This document shows, piece after piece, positions 18,001 to 26,978 of a stretch of 64,000 nucleotides of DNA (position 1 is the first letter of the stretch; each line of letters starts with the position of its first letter). The stretch comes from Streptomyces sp. SID486. Its GTDB lineage: Bacteria > Actinomycetota > Actinomycetes > Streptomycetales > Streptomycetaceae. The notes beneath the pieces were generated by a model that saw nothing but the letters and a program-made list of their open reading frames with translations, searched no databases and was not told the origin of the DNA. A program made the translations under genes and the position numbers. The stretch is taken from the NCBI RefSeq assembly GCF_009865385.1, contig NZ_WWJT01000317.1, positions 30,256 through 94,255 on the forward strand, read 5' to 3'.

Positions 18001-19327
18001 ACAGCCGGGCATCGCCGGCAAGGCGCTGACACTGGACGGAGTCGACGACTACGCCACCACCAGCCGACCGATTCTGAACAACCTCAGCAGCTACACCATC
18101 TCCGCGTGGGCCAAGCTGCCGAAGACCAGACCGAACCATGCGGCGGTCGTCGCCACCCAGGCGGGCGCCCACCGCTCGGGTATGGAGCTTTACTACTCCA
18201 ACACCTCCGACCGGTGGGTGATCAGCGAGTTCTCGGACGACTCCGCAACCGCCACCCCGATCCGCGCCATGCAGGCCGACGGCCAGACCGCTTACGGCGA
18301 CACCTGGACACACCTCGTCGGCGTGCACGACACCGTCGCCAACAAACTGACCCTGTACGTCAACGGCACCAAAGCAGGTGAAACAGACCTGCAGGCAAGC
18401 TGGTACGCCGGCGGCTCGCTACAGATCGGCGCCGGCTCCAACGAAAGCCGACCCAGCTGGTTCTTCCCCGGCCAGATCGACGACGTCCGGCTCTTCGACC
18501 GGCCCGCGTCCGCCCAAGAAGTCCAGCAGCTGTTCAAACAGCGGCCTCTGGTCAAGGGACGCTGGACGTTCGAGCAGGCGACCGGCTTGCCGCTCGTCAC
18601 TCCGGACGCGTCCTCGTCGAACAACGACATGACCTTGTACGGCGTCGATCACCTCAACGGTGGCCTGGCCGACGGCGGCAGGGCCGACGGTGGCGTGACT
18701 CTTGACGGCATCAACGACTACGGCACGACTGCCACGGTGCCGGTGGACACCAGTAGCAGCTTCACTGTCACCGCATGGGCACAAGCGGCAGCGGCCCCCG
18801 CCAAGGGCGTCACCCTGCTGAGCGTCCCAGGCACGAAAAAGAGCGCCTTCACGGTCCGCTACGAACCACCCACCACGCCAGGGTCTGACCCCGGACGGTG
18901 GCGGATCGCGATGGCCTCAACCGACGCCGACAACGCCACCGTCGCCCAAGTCGACAACAGCCAGTTCTACTGGCCCACCGACTGGACGCACCTGGCCCTC
19001 GTCTATGACGGTTTCTCCAAGCACCTGACCCTGTACGTCAACGGTGAACAGGAAGAAGTCGCCTGCAAGGACGACGACGGTGACGGCGCCGCCGACGACG
19101 CCGCCTGCACGGACAAGTTCTCGTGGGCGGACGACGTACTGGCCTTCAAGGCTGCGCAGCCGATGCAACTCGGCAGGCTCAAGACCGGAACGAACACCGG
19201 CAGCGAGTACTGGCCGGGCGCCATCGCCGACGTGTGGGCCTTCCAAGGCGCACTGTCGGACGAGCAGATCAGATCGGTGGCCATGGGGCAGCCCGGGATG
19301 GCAACCGAAGTACCCGGCGTCGACTGA
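15035..19327 (+). CDS. Secreted protein with three LamG/concanavalin-like domains
   Basis: A 1430-aa exported protein with no enzyme motif that I recognise. ATG 15035 has GGGGGAGGG 6 nt upstream and opens a signal peptide (MPVGRRWG, hydrophobic stretch, DALAADS). The N-terminal third has a beta-rich region and a DNRLRE-like segment (TWSASCNARGVELWRTKAI). The C-terminal half holds three LamG-type repeats, each opening with DG(V/I)(D/N)DY and containing W(T/S)HL(V/A/G) and LYV(D/N)(N/G). The repeats begin near nt 17370, 18030 and 18705. Such proteins commonly sit just upstream of RHS toxins in Streptomyces, as here, and are probably glycan-binding or adhesive partners. That role is inferred. 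A perfect hairpin after the stop separates it from the RHS gene. Confidence 0.88.
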   Translation: MPVGRRWGVTTAVVCAAVTLGLLPPSDALAADSTEAAVPASQVAGTDAAGTASAATEAEAVARAKQLGRSVEVASLRAESSEVFATPDGKLEAREHLRPVRVRVDGMWKAIDTDLAPAGNGMVAPKATTVGLEFSGGGDGPMVRMTKAGRELSLSWPGQLPAPQLRDDTATYADVLPGVDLRLGAQQDGFTQLLVVKSAEAASSKELTQLRLKLDASGMEVKETGAGGLRAVDNGAGGTVFEAAQPLMWDSSAGASAQKTATAPRQAASEAVGRAGDEGEPGAAESGKLAPVGVEVAAGQDELVLTPDTEVLHGKDTVYPVYIDPKWDTPKATAWTVASKYWASSPQWKFNGDPDAGLGYCAWYYCKPYDTKRLFYQIPVSKYAGKDVLSAEFVVRNTWSASCNARGVELWRTKAISSSTTWDSQNASGFWIDHLRTTPFAYGFEGCAARDAEFDVKSAVQRAADAKWSTMTFGLRADDESDAYGWKRFSDDAYLRVKYNRPPQQIRASQLEMEYGGSCKSPSAAPRVRTLGKIYANDVTDPDGDNIAVQFQAKWDAGDGKGLIARWKPALTTYKRSGERFVVSLPSSIPPQRSVNWYVRSYDGAQYSPWSYAGGATSCYFVYDTSVPAAPTITSGEYPQPDDSNPDDPWLDGMGKYGTFEFKGANSDVVKYYFGINEDPSSKNTLTTSGGAARIARLLPAKPGLNRVTAKAFDAAGNASEIRTYQFRVKAGQPERAMWQLDDDAGVSSASGTAPQRTVRLNGGATPQVAGAKGTAVSFDGVDDYAVSDIPVIDTSTSFSVSTWVKLDTLPDHAAVALTQPGDNSPGFELYYSAGLDRWVFSQHTSDTLNSGSVTVKASTPGGVKAGEWTHLVGTYSAGSDELKLYVDNQLVGTTGYSTPWDARRGLQFGAASLNGKRTNYFPGAIDEVQIFDKPLTAAEVTQLYGKSSSTLGRPARAVFTMDEPDTATELTGRAEVPDATLMNGAKPGQPGIAGKALTLDGVDDYATTSRPILNNLSSYTISAWAKLPKTRPNHAAVVATQAGAHRSGMELYYSNTSDRWVISEFSDDSATATPIRAMQADGQTAYGDTWTHLVGVHDTVANKLTLYVNGTKAGETDLQASWYAGGSLQIGAGSNESRPSWFFPGQIDDVRLFDRPASAQEVQQLFKQRPLVKGRWTFEQATGLPLVTPDASSSNNDMTLYGVDHLNGGLADGGRADGGVTLDGINDYGTTATVPVDTSSSFTVTAWAQAAAAPAKGVTLLSVPGTKKSAFTVRYEPPTTPGSDPGRWRIAMASTDADNATVAQVDNSQFYWPTDWTHLALVYDGFSKHLTLYVNGEQEEVACKDDDGDGAADDAACTDKFSWADDVLAFKAAQPMQLGRLKTGTNTGSEYWPGAIADVWAFQGALSDEQIRSVAMGQPGMATEVPGVD

Positions 19328-19333
19328 CAGTCG

Positions 19334-19360
19334 GCGGGCCCTCACAGCGTGAGGGCCCGC
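19334..19360 (+). terminator. Perfect 12-bp hairpin after the LamG gene
   Basis: GCGGGCCCTCAC (19334-19345) pairs exactly with 19349-19360 around a 3-nt loop, 6 nt past the stop. Confidence 0.9.
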
Positions 19361-19460
19361 CCCGGAAGTCTTTGCCCGGCAATCCCACTCACTTCAGCCC
19401 ACTGTGCGCTCGGTACGCACGCGGAGCACCGCAGTCGAAGGACGAAGGACGAAGGACACG

Positions 19461-22400
19461 ATGAACGGCAGATCGAGCAGACGTTTCCAGGGCTTCCGGC
19501 GACGTCTGGCACTGGCTTCGGCCACTGTCATGGTGGGCACGCTCCTGCAAGGAGTCACGCAGCCCGCTCTTGCCGCGGACAGCGGCAAGGGACGGCCCTC
19601 CCTGCCCGCCTCCGAGCGCCCGGTTGCCACCACGACCGGCAAGGTCAAGCCACGCACCCTGATGAAGGGGCCGAGGACCCCGCAGGCGATACCCGATGCT
19701 GCATGGCCCAAGGCAGCATCCACGGTCGTGCACATGCCGGCTGCCGCCGAGGAGAACGCCGCGCCAGCCGTCCGCGCCAAGGGCATGCCGCTGGTCCTCG
19801 ACACACAGGGCACTGCGCGCAAGAATCCCTTCCGCGGGGACGTCGAGGCACGCCTGCTCAGCCGCTCCGCGGCGCAGAAGGCGGGCGTCGACGGCACACT
19901 GCTCACCCTGAAGCCCGTCACGAAGCCCACCTCCAAGGCCGTTACGAGGACCGGACATTTGGGCCGCGTCCAGGCTCACCTCGACTACTCCGCCTTCGCC
20001 GGAGCCTACGGCGGCGGCTACGCCTCCCGCCTCACCATGGTCGAGTTGCCCGCCTGCGCACTCACGACACCGGACAAGGCTGGCTGCCGCTCGAGCAAGC
20101 CGGTCCCCACGGTCAACGATGCGGAAAGGCAGACCCTGACCGCCCAGAGCGTGGGCCTCGACGCCGGCTCCGCCACGGTGCTCGCGGCTGTCTCCGGTGC
20201 TGGAAGCTCCCAGAGCGACTACAAGGCGACGTCTCTTTCTCCCTCGGCGACCTGGAACACCAACCTCAACACCGGCGACTTCACCTGGTCCTACGAAATG
20301 CCTGCTCCCGAGGTCCCCGGGGGTCTGGCACCCAAGGTGGGTCTGTCCTACTCCTCCGGCTCGGTCGACGGGCGCACGGCCAACACCAACAATCAGTCGT
20401 CCTGGGTGGGCGACGGCTTCGACCTGTGGTCCGGATACATCGAGCGCCGCTACAAGCCGTGTGCCGACGACGGCGTCAAGCACGCGGACGGCAGCAAGCC
20501 TGGCGACCTGTGCTGGGGCTACGACAACGCCTTCATCACCTTCAACGGCAAGGGCGGGGAACTCGTCCCCACCGGCAAAGACTCCTGGAAGCTCAAGGAC
20601 GACGACGGAACGAAGATCGACCACCTGACGTCCAGCGACCGGGACAACGGCGACAACGACAACGAGTACTGGCGCCTCATCACACCGGACGGTACGCAGT
20701 ACTACTTCGGATACAGTCACCTGCCTGGCTGGGCCGCAGGCAAAGAGACCACCGACTCCACCTGGACCGCCCCCGTCTTCGGTGACGACGTCGACGAGCC
20801 CTGCCACGCCTCCAGCTTCGCTGCCTCGTACTGCCAGCAGGCCTGGCGGTGGAACCTCGACTACGTCGTCGACGTGCATGGCGACGCCATCGCCTATTAC
20901 TACGACAAAGAGGGCAACTCCTACGGTCGTAACCTTGAGGCCAAGGACGACACCCCCTATGTGCGTGGCGGGACTCTGGACCGCATCGAATACGGGTTGA
21001 CGTCCTCGTCCGTGTACAGCACCAAGGCCCTGGCCAAGGTCGACTTCACCAGCGATGAGCGCTGCCTGCCGGACACCCGTACCAAGTGCACGGACATCTC
21101 CACCGACGCCTTCTACTGGTACGACACGCCCTGGGACCTGAACTGTGACGCCGGAAAGGACTGCGACAAGGGCCGCTTCTCTCCGACCTTCTTCACCCGC
21201 AAGCGGCTCACCGATGTCACCACCCAGGTCTACAACGGCACCGCGTACCACGATGTCGACTCCTGGCATCTGAACCACCGCTGGGGAACAGCCGACACCG
21301 ACTACCAGCTGCTGCTCGACTCCGTTCAGCACACGGGCCGCAGCGCCGCACCGGCGATCGCCCTGCCGAAGGCCACCTTCGCGTACACCCAGCTGGCGAA
21401 CAGACTGGACAAGACCGGTGACGGCTTCCCGCCGTTCATCAAGGACCGTCTGTCCACCGTCGCCGACGAGTTCGGTGGGCAGATCGACGTCAACTACTCG
21501 GCCCCGGCATGCCACTGGGACACACTGCCCACACCCGAGACCAACACCACCCGCTGCTTCCCCCAGTACATCGGCGGCAGTTCTACGGACGACGCCGAAC
21601 AGAAGTGGTTCAACAAGTACGTCGTCACCTCCGTCACCGCCACCGACCGCACCGGCGGCGCCCCCGACCAGGTCACCCGGTACGACTACCTGGACGGCGC
21701 GGCCTGGCACTACGACGATGACGACGGGTTGACCAAGGAGAAGGAAAAAACCTGGTCCCAGTGGCGTGGTTACGGGCACGTCCGAGTCCGCACCGGCGGC
21801 CAGGGCGGCGACACCGCGATGAAGAGCCAGCAGGACAGCTTCTTCCTGCGCGGCATGGACGGCGACCGCAAGACCACCGCCGGAGGCGCCAAGAGCGTCA
21901 GCATCGCTCTCGGCGATGGCGAGGGCGACCCGATCACGGACGAGTCAGCGTCGACCGGCTTCACCTACAAGACGGTCACCTACTCCGGTCCCGACGGCAA
22001 GATCCTCGCCAAGAACGTCAACCGCCCCTGGCACCACGAGACGGCGAAGAAGGTGAGGGACTGGGGCACCGTCACCGCCAACTTCACCGGCACCGCCGGC
22101 TCCAGGACCTGGACCTCCCTGGACGACGGCGCAGGCACCTCCTGGCGCACCACGTCCACGGCCACGACCTATGACACCGTCGCCGGACGTGCCACGCAGG
22201 TCGACGACTTCGGGGACAGCGGCACCAAGACCGACGACACTTGCACCCGCACCACCTACGTCACCAACTCCACCGCCAACATCCTCACCCTGCCCTCCCG
22301 CGTAGAGGCGGTGGCCAAGTCCTGTGCCGACGCGGTCAATCGCCCGGACGACGTGATCTCGGATGTGCGGTCCGCATACGACGGTGGCGCTTATGAGGCG

Positions 22401-25400
22401 GCTCCGACCAAGGGGGATCCGACGAGCACCGCGGTGCTCAAGCAGTACGACGGCACCACCGCCGTCTACCTGGAGTCCGGCACCACCTACGACAGCTACG
22501 GACGCCAGCGCACCACCACCGACCTGACCGCGGACGTCAAGGTCACGGCCACTGGCACCGTCACGCGTACCGCGCGTGCCGACGGCCGGACCACCACCAC
22601 GGCCCCCGACCCCACCACCGGCTTCGCGACCAAGGTCAGCATCACCACTCCACCGGCCAAGCCCGGCGACGCCACCACCGCCCAGACCTCCAGCGTCACC
22701 TACGACCCCCTGCGCAACCTGCCGAAGAGCCAGACCGACACCAACGGCAAGGTGACCAACTTCGACTATGACGCGCTGGGCCGCTCCACCAAGGTCTGGC
22801 TCGCCGACCGCCTCACCGGCCAGACGCCCACCTACGAGTTCACCTACACCGCCGGCGACGGCAAGCCGGTCGCCATCGCCACCAGAACACTTGGCAACAA
22901 CGGCGCGCAGCTGACCTCATACACCCTCTATGACGGATTCCTGCGGCCGCGCCAGAGCCAGGCCCCCGGTCCTGACGGCGGCAGCCTGCTGAGCGACACC
23001 TTCTACGACGAACGCGGCCTGGTAGCCAAGGAGTTCGGTTCCTATTACTCGGTGAAGCCGCCTACGACCGTCCTGGCCAAACCGGAAGACGCGCTCGACG
23101 TCGAGACTCAGAACCGCTACTCCTACGACGGTCTCGGCCGACGGATCGAAGCCAAGCAACTTGCCGGCAACGGCGACGGCGGGCCCGTGCTGTCCACCAC
23201 CAGGACCATCTACGACGGCGACCGCACCACCGTCATCCCGCCTGAGGGCGGCACCGCCACCACCACCCTCGTCGACGCACGAGGCCGTACCACGGCGCTG
23301 CGCCAGCTCCACGCCCGCAACGTCGAGGCCGCCTACGACACCACCAGCTACGACTACACACCCCGCGGCGAACTGAAGAAGATCACCGACCCTGCCGGCA
23401 ACAACTGGTCGTACGCCTACGACCAGCTCGGCCGGCAGACGAAGACCGTCGATCCGGACAAGGGCACCACACTCAACACCTACGACGACCGCGGTCAACT
23501 CACCACCACCGACGACGCCCGACCCGACAGCACCACCGACGACCGTCCCGACACACCCCGCCTGTGGTACGGCTACGACAACCTCGGCCGCAAGACAGAG
23601 GTGAGGGAGAAGTCCTCCACCGGCACCCTGCGCGCGGCGTGGGTGTACGACACCGTCAGCGGCGCCAAGGGCCAGCTCGCCGCATCCATCCGCTACGACG
23701 GCACCAACGCCTACACCAACAAGATCATCGCTTACGACCGCCTCTACCGGCCGCAGAGCACCTCGGTCACCATCCCGGCCGCAGAGAAGGAACTGGCCGG
23801 CACCTATATCTCCACCACGTCGTACAACGTGTCGGGGCTCACCAGCGGCGTCGGCTTCCCGAAGGCCGGTGCCCTGTCCGCTGCAACCGCCGTCTTCACC
23901 TATGACGACGCCACCTTGCGGCCCACCGCCGTCACTGGCAGCCAGGGGATAAAGGCGACGACGAGCTACAGCCTCACCGGCAAGCCCCTGCAGTACGAGC
24001 TGTCCAAGAGCGGCGGCAAGAAGGTCTGGGCCACCAACACCTATGAATGGGGCACCCAGCGCCTGGCCTCCTCGCGCGTGGACCGGGAGGAGATCGCCGG
24101 CGTCGACCAGAGCAACAGCTACCACTACGACGAGACGGGCAACGTCCTGTCCGTGTCGGACGTTTCACGCGACGGCACCGACACCCAGTGCTTCACCTAC
24201 GACTACCTGCTCCGCCTTACCGAGGCCTGGGCCCAGAACACCACGTCCTGCGCCACCACTCCCAGCGGCAGCGTCCTGGGCGGACCCGCCCCCTACTGGC
24301 AGTCCTACGCCTACGATCTGGTCGGCAACCGCCGCACCGAGACCATCCACGACCCCACAGGCGACGCGGCCAAGGACACCAAGCGGACCTACACCTACCC
24401 CGATCCCGGGAAGGCTCTGCCGCACGCCCTGTCCTCGGTGACCACCACCGGTCCCACCAGTACGGTCCTGGACAGTTATGAGTACGACGAGACCGGCAAC
24501 ACCACCACCCGCTCTCTGAACGGGGACGACCAGAACCTCACGTGGGATCCGGAAGGCCACCTCGCCAAGGTGACCGCCGCAGGCCAGAGCACCGCGTACT
24601 TCTACGACGCGGACGGCAACCGGCTGATCGCCCGTACGCCCACCGAGACCACCCTCTACCTCGGGGCTACCGAGATCACGCTGGCAAAGGGCAGCACCAC
24701 GCCGAAGGTCACCCGTTACTTCGACCTCGGTGGTGGCAACCAGGCCGTCCAGCAGGATGACGGCACCGTCTCCTTCACGCTCGCCGATCACCACGGCACC
24801 GCTCAGCTCGCCGTCGCAGGGGACACGCAGAAACTCAGTCAGCGACGCACCCTGCCCTTCGGTGGCATCCGCGGAGCCCAGCCGGCCGCCTGGCCCGGGA
24901 CCAAGGGCTTTGTCGGAGGCACCGACGACTCGAAGGAGACCGGCCTCACTCATCTCGGCGCCCGTGAGTACGACCCAACGACCGGCCGGTTCATCAGCGT
25001 CGACCCGCTCATGACCCCTGCCGACCCGCAGAGTCTGAACGCGTACGCTTACGCCAACAACAGTCCCGTCACCAGCAGCGACCCTTCCGGCCTATGCATG
25101 GCCGACCAGTGCGGGATCGGCTACCCCATCGGCGGCACCGGCTCAGGAGGCCGCAAGAAGGAATACGTCAAGAAGGCCCCTCGTGGTGCGGGAGGAGCAG
25201 ATGCTCCGGCCAACCCCGGGGCCGCCTATCCGGACACCTTGCCGGCCGCCGCCAATGGCGACTCTCGTAACATGGTCAAGTTGCAAGGCGAGTGGCACGT
25301 CAAGCTCTACCCGGGCGTCTACTTTCCGGCCGACAATCCCCATGTCAACGAAGTCGCCGCAGAGTTCAACCGCTGGGTCGACTACACCTGTCAGGACTCC

Positions 25401-26393
25401 GACTTCTATTGTCTGGCGCCCAACGAGGACGGCACCAGCGGTGTTCAGGACTACACGCGAGTCATGGGCATGTTGTACTCCTGCAAGAAGGACTGGAATT
25501 GCGGGAAAAACTGGGCCAGCCCTACCGATGCGATCAGAGCCGGCGTCGAAGGCGGCCTGGTAGGCGGCAACGGACAAGCGGGCCGGGTGGCCGGCCGTGG
25601 GGCCGGGAGAGGCGCGCGGGCAGAGGGTGGCGGCCCCTGTAGCTTCGACCCGGGCACCCTCGTCCTCCTGGCAGATGGCAAATCCAAGCCCATCGGCAAG
25701 GTGAAGCCTGGCGACCAAGTCGAGAGCGCCGACCCCGCGAACGGGAAGCACCGCGGTCCGCGCAAGGTCACTGCCTCCTTCGTCAACCATGACGACGACT
25801 TGATCAACGTCCGTGTCCAAGGGCACGACGGAAAGACCCGGACGCTCCACACCACGTCCCTACACCCCTTCTGGAACGACACCACCCATGACTGGGTACG
25901 GGCCGGCAGACTCAAGCCCGGGCACCTGCTCATCACCGCTTCCGACGAACACGTACGGATCACCGCAGTCACGGTGCGCACCGGCGCCGCGGACATGTAC
26001 AACCTCACCGTCAGCGACCTCCACACGTACTATGTGCTGGCGGGGGCTACGCCGGTACTCGTTCACAATGCATCGCCAGGTCAGAAGTGCGATCTGACGC
26101 TGGGTGCTGGTCCGAATGCCCGAGAGGGAGTAGGGCTGGAGAACGGCGACATTGAAGCAGATGGCGTTCGAGACCTGATCAACGAAGCCGGAAATAAGTA
26201 CGGCTGCCACACTTGCGATGCCACGACCCCCGGCACCAAGGACGGGGACTGGATTCCAGATCACCAGCCGCCGTCCAGTCTCGTCGCTCCAGGATCTCCT
26301 CAGACGGCGTATCCTCACTGTCTGCCCTGTGCTAGGCGGCAGGGTGGGGTTGTCTCGCAACTTTCACAAGGAAAGAGTAAGAAGGAATGGTAG
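19461..26393 (+). CDS. RHS/YD-repeat polymorphic toxin with HINT domain and HNH-like C-terminal tip
   Basis: A 2310-aa exported toxin delivery protein. The signal peptide is about residues 1-38 (RRRLALASATVMVGTLLQGV, then ALAA). A SpvB-like segment (WSYEMPAPEVPGGLAPKVGLSY) leads into a long series of YD repeats that should form the RHS shell. The RHS core closes with AREYDPTTGRFISVDPL and DPSGL. After a linker, a HINT/pretoxin domain starts at Cys2060 (CSFDPGTLVLLADG) and ends near VLVHN (about 2203); it should self-cleave. The last ~107 residues form the toxin tip with C2249-x2-C2252, D2267-H2268 in PDHQPP and C2287-x2-C2290. This is the pattern of a treble-clef HNH nuclease, so DNase activity is the best guess. 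ATG 19461 with AAGGA upstream is preferred over GTG 19404 because the signal peptide begins there. The overlapping next gene is the likely immunity gene. Confidence 0.9.
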   Translation: MNGRSSRRFQGFRRRLALASATVMVGTLLQGVTQPALAADSGKGRPSLPASERPVATTTGKVKPRTLMKGPRTPQAIPDAAWPKAASTVVHMPAAAEENAAPAVRAKGMPLVLDTQGTARKNPFRGDVEARLLSRSAAQKAGVDGTLLTLKPVTKPTSKAVTRTGHLGRVQAHLDYSAFAGAYGGGYASRLTMVELPACALTTPDKAGCRSSKPVPTVNDAERQTLTAQSVGLDAGSATVLAAVSGAGSSQSDYKATSLSPSATWNTNLNTGDFTWSYEMPAPEVPGGLAPKVGLSYSSGSVDGRTANTNNQSSWVGDGFDLWSGYIERRYKPCADDGVKHADGSKPGDLCWGYDNAFITFNGKGGELVPTGKDSWKLKDDDGTKIDHLTSSDRDNGDNDNEYWRLITPDGTQYYFGYSHLPGWAAGKETTDSTWTAPVFGDDVDEPCHASSFAASYCQQAWRWNLDYVVDVHGDAIAYYYDKEGNSYGRNLEAKDDTPYVRGGTLDRIEYGLTSSSVYSTKALAKVDFTSDERCLPDTRTKCTDISTDAFYWYDTPWDLNCDAGKDCDKGRFSPTFFTRKRLTDVTTQVYNGTAYHDVDSWHLNHRWGTADTDYQLLLDSVQHTGRSAAPAIALPKATFAYTQLANRLDKTGDGFPPFIKDRLSTVADEFGGQIDVNYSAPACHWDTLPTPETNTTRCFPQYIGGSSTDDAEQKWFNKYVVTSVTATDRTGGAPDQVTRYDYLDGAAWHYDDDDGLTKEKEKTWSQWRGYGHVRVRTGGQGGDTAMKSQQDSFFLRGMDGDRKTTAGGAKSVSIALGDGEGDPITDESASTGFTYKTVTYSGPDGKILAKNVNRPWHHETAKKVRDWGTVTANFTGTAGSRTWTSLDDGAGTSWRTTSTATTYDTVAGRATQVDDFGDSGTKTDDTCTRTTYVTNSTANILTLPSRVEAVAKSCADAVNRPDDVISDVRSAYDGGAYEAAPTKGDPTSTAVLKQYDGTTAVYLESGTTYDSYGRQRTTTDLTADVKVTATGTVTRTARADGRTTTTAPDPTTGFATKVSITTPPAKPGDATTAQTSSVTYDPLRNLPKSQTDTNGKVTNFDYDALGRSTKVWLADRLTGQTPTYEFTYTAGDGKPVAIATRTLGNNGAQLTSYTLYDGFLRPRQSQAPGPDGGSLLSDTFYDERGLVAKEFGSYYSVKPPTTVLAKPEDALDVETQNRYSYDGLGRRIEAKQLAGNGDGGPVLSTTRTIYDGDRTTVIPPEGGTATTTLVDARGRTTALRQLHARNVEAAYDTTSYDYTPRGELKKITDPAGNNWSYAYDQLGRQTKTVDPDKGTTLNTYDDRGQLTTTDDARPDSTTDDRPDTPRLWYGYDNLGRKTEVREKSSTGTLRAAWVYDTVSGAKGQLAASIRYDGTNAYTNKIIAYDRLYRPQSTSVTIPAAEKELAGTYISTTSYNVSGLTSGVGFPKAGALSAATAVFTYDDATLRPTAVTGSQGIKATTSYSLTGKPLQYELSKSGGKKVWATNTYEWGTQRLASSRVDREEIAGVDQSNSYHYDETGNVLSVSDVSRDGTDTQCFTYDYLLRLTEAWAQNTTSCATTPSGSVLGGPAPYWQSYAYDLVGNRRTETIHDPTGDAAKDTKRTYTYPDPGKALPHALSSVTTTGPTSTVLDSYEYDETGNTTTRSLNGDDQNLTWDPEGHLAKVTAAGQSTAYFYDADGNRLIARTPTETTLYLGATEITLAKGSTTPKVTRYFDLGGGNQAVQQDDGTVSFTLADHHGTAQLAVAGDTQKLSQRRTLPFGGIRGAQPAAWPGTKGFVGGTDDSKETGLTHLGAREYDPTTGRFISVDPLMTPADPQSLNAYAYANNSPVTSSDPSGLCMADQCGIGYPIGGTGSGGRKKEYVKKAPRGAGGADAPANPGAAYPDTLPAAANGDSRNMVKLQGEWHVKLYPGVYFPADNPHVNEVAAEFNRWVDYTCQDSDFYCLAPNEDGTSGVQDYTRVMGMLYSCKKDWNCGKNWASPTDAIRAGVEGGLVGGNGQAGRVAGRGAGRGARAEGGGPCSFDPGTLVLLADGKSKPIGKVKPGDQVESADPANGKHRGPRKVTASFVNHDDDLINVRVQGHDGKTRTLHTTSLHPFWNDTTHDWVRAGRLKPGHLLITASDEHVRITAVTVRTGAADMYNLTVSDLHTYYVLAGATPVLVHNASPGQKCDLTLGAGPNAREGVGLENGDIEADGVRDLINEAGNKYGCHTCDATTPGTKDGDWIPDHQPPSSLVAPGSPQTAYPHCLPCARRQGGVVSQLSQGKSKKEW

Positions 26394-26785
26394 CTAATAG
26401 CCCTGTGGTTGCATTCCTGGCGAAAATCGATCACGGCTGCCTGATCTTGCGGGACGCGGGAAGTGACGACGACGTCAGCGACTGGGACCCGACGTCAAGC
26501 AGTTGGTATCGAGAGGGTAGTTCACTCATCTTCGGCGTCCAGGCCAGTGTCGACGGTCCTGTCGAATGCGAGGTATGGAAGTCGACTCCACCTGCGATGC
26601 TTCCTGCGAACCTCTTTGAGGTGTCACTCCCGTGTCCATCCGGGTGGCTCGTACTGCACGACCCAAATGAATACGCCCGAATGCAATTCGCGGGGTTCCG
26701 TGACTCTGTGATCTGTTCGGTAATGGTGGATGATCCGCAATTTCCGTCAAAGGTTCAGATCCTGCTGAGGGGAGAAGGTAAGTAG
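26387..26785 (+). CDS. Putative immunity protein for the RHS toxin
   Basis: A 132-aa soluble, acidic protein with no family that I recognise. Its ATG lies within the last codons of the RHS gene (7-nt overlap), so the two are translationally coupled. This is the classic arrangement of a polymorphic toxin and its immunity protein. It has no signal peptide or membrane segment, which fits a cytoplasmic inhibitor of an intracellular nuclease. Base composition from about 26100 onward is lower in GC than the RHS body, a common sign that tip and immunity genes were exchanged together. A hairpin at 26804-26839 follows. The immunity role is inferred from position only. Confidence 0.7.
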   Translation: MVANSPVVAFLAKIDHGCLILRDAGSDDDVSDWDPTSSSWYREGSSLIFGVQASVDGPVECEVWKSTPPAMLPANLFEVSLPCPSGWLVLHDPNEYARMQFAGFRDSVICSVMVDDPQFPSKVQILLRGEGK

Positions 26786-26803
26786 CTCCTTGACGCCCGC
26801 AGG

Positions 26804-26839
26804 AACAGGCGAAGCTCTACTCGGGGGGCCTCGCCTGTT
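26804..26839 (+). terminator. Hairpin after the immunity gene
   Basis: AACAGGCGA (26804-26812) pairs with TCGCCTGTT (26831-26839), loop 18 nt, 19 nt past the stop. Confidence 0.65.
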
Positions 26840-26912
26840 TCTCGCAGGAGGCGTGAGGGCGTTGCTCCGCCAGAGGGTGTCGACCTTCCCGCGCAATTCC
26901 GAACTGCAAAAT

Positions 26913-26945
26913 GAAGCCCCGTCAGGTGGGCCCTGGCGGGGCTTC
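26913..26945. terminator. 14-bp hairpin between immunity gene and integrase remnant
   Basis: GAAGCCCCGTCAGG pairs with the sequence ending at 26945 with one G-U pair and a 5-nt loop. It was probably the terminator of the former integrase gene on the minus strand and may act in both directions. Confidence 0.75.
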
Positions 26946-26978
26946 TGCATGGGATGACGGCAGTAGTCGACGGCAACG

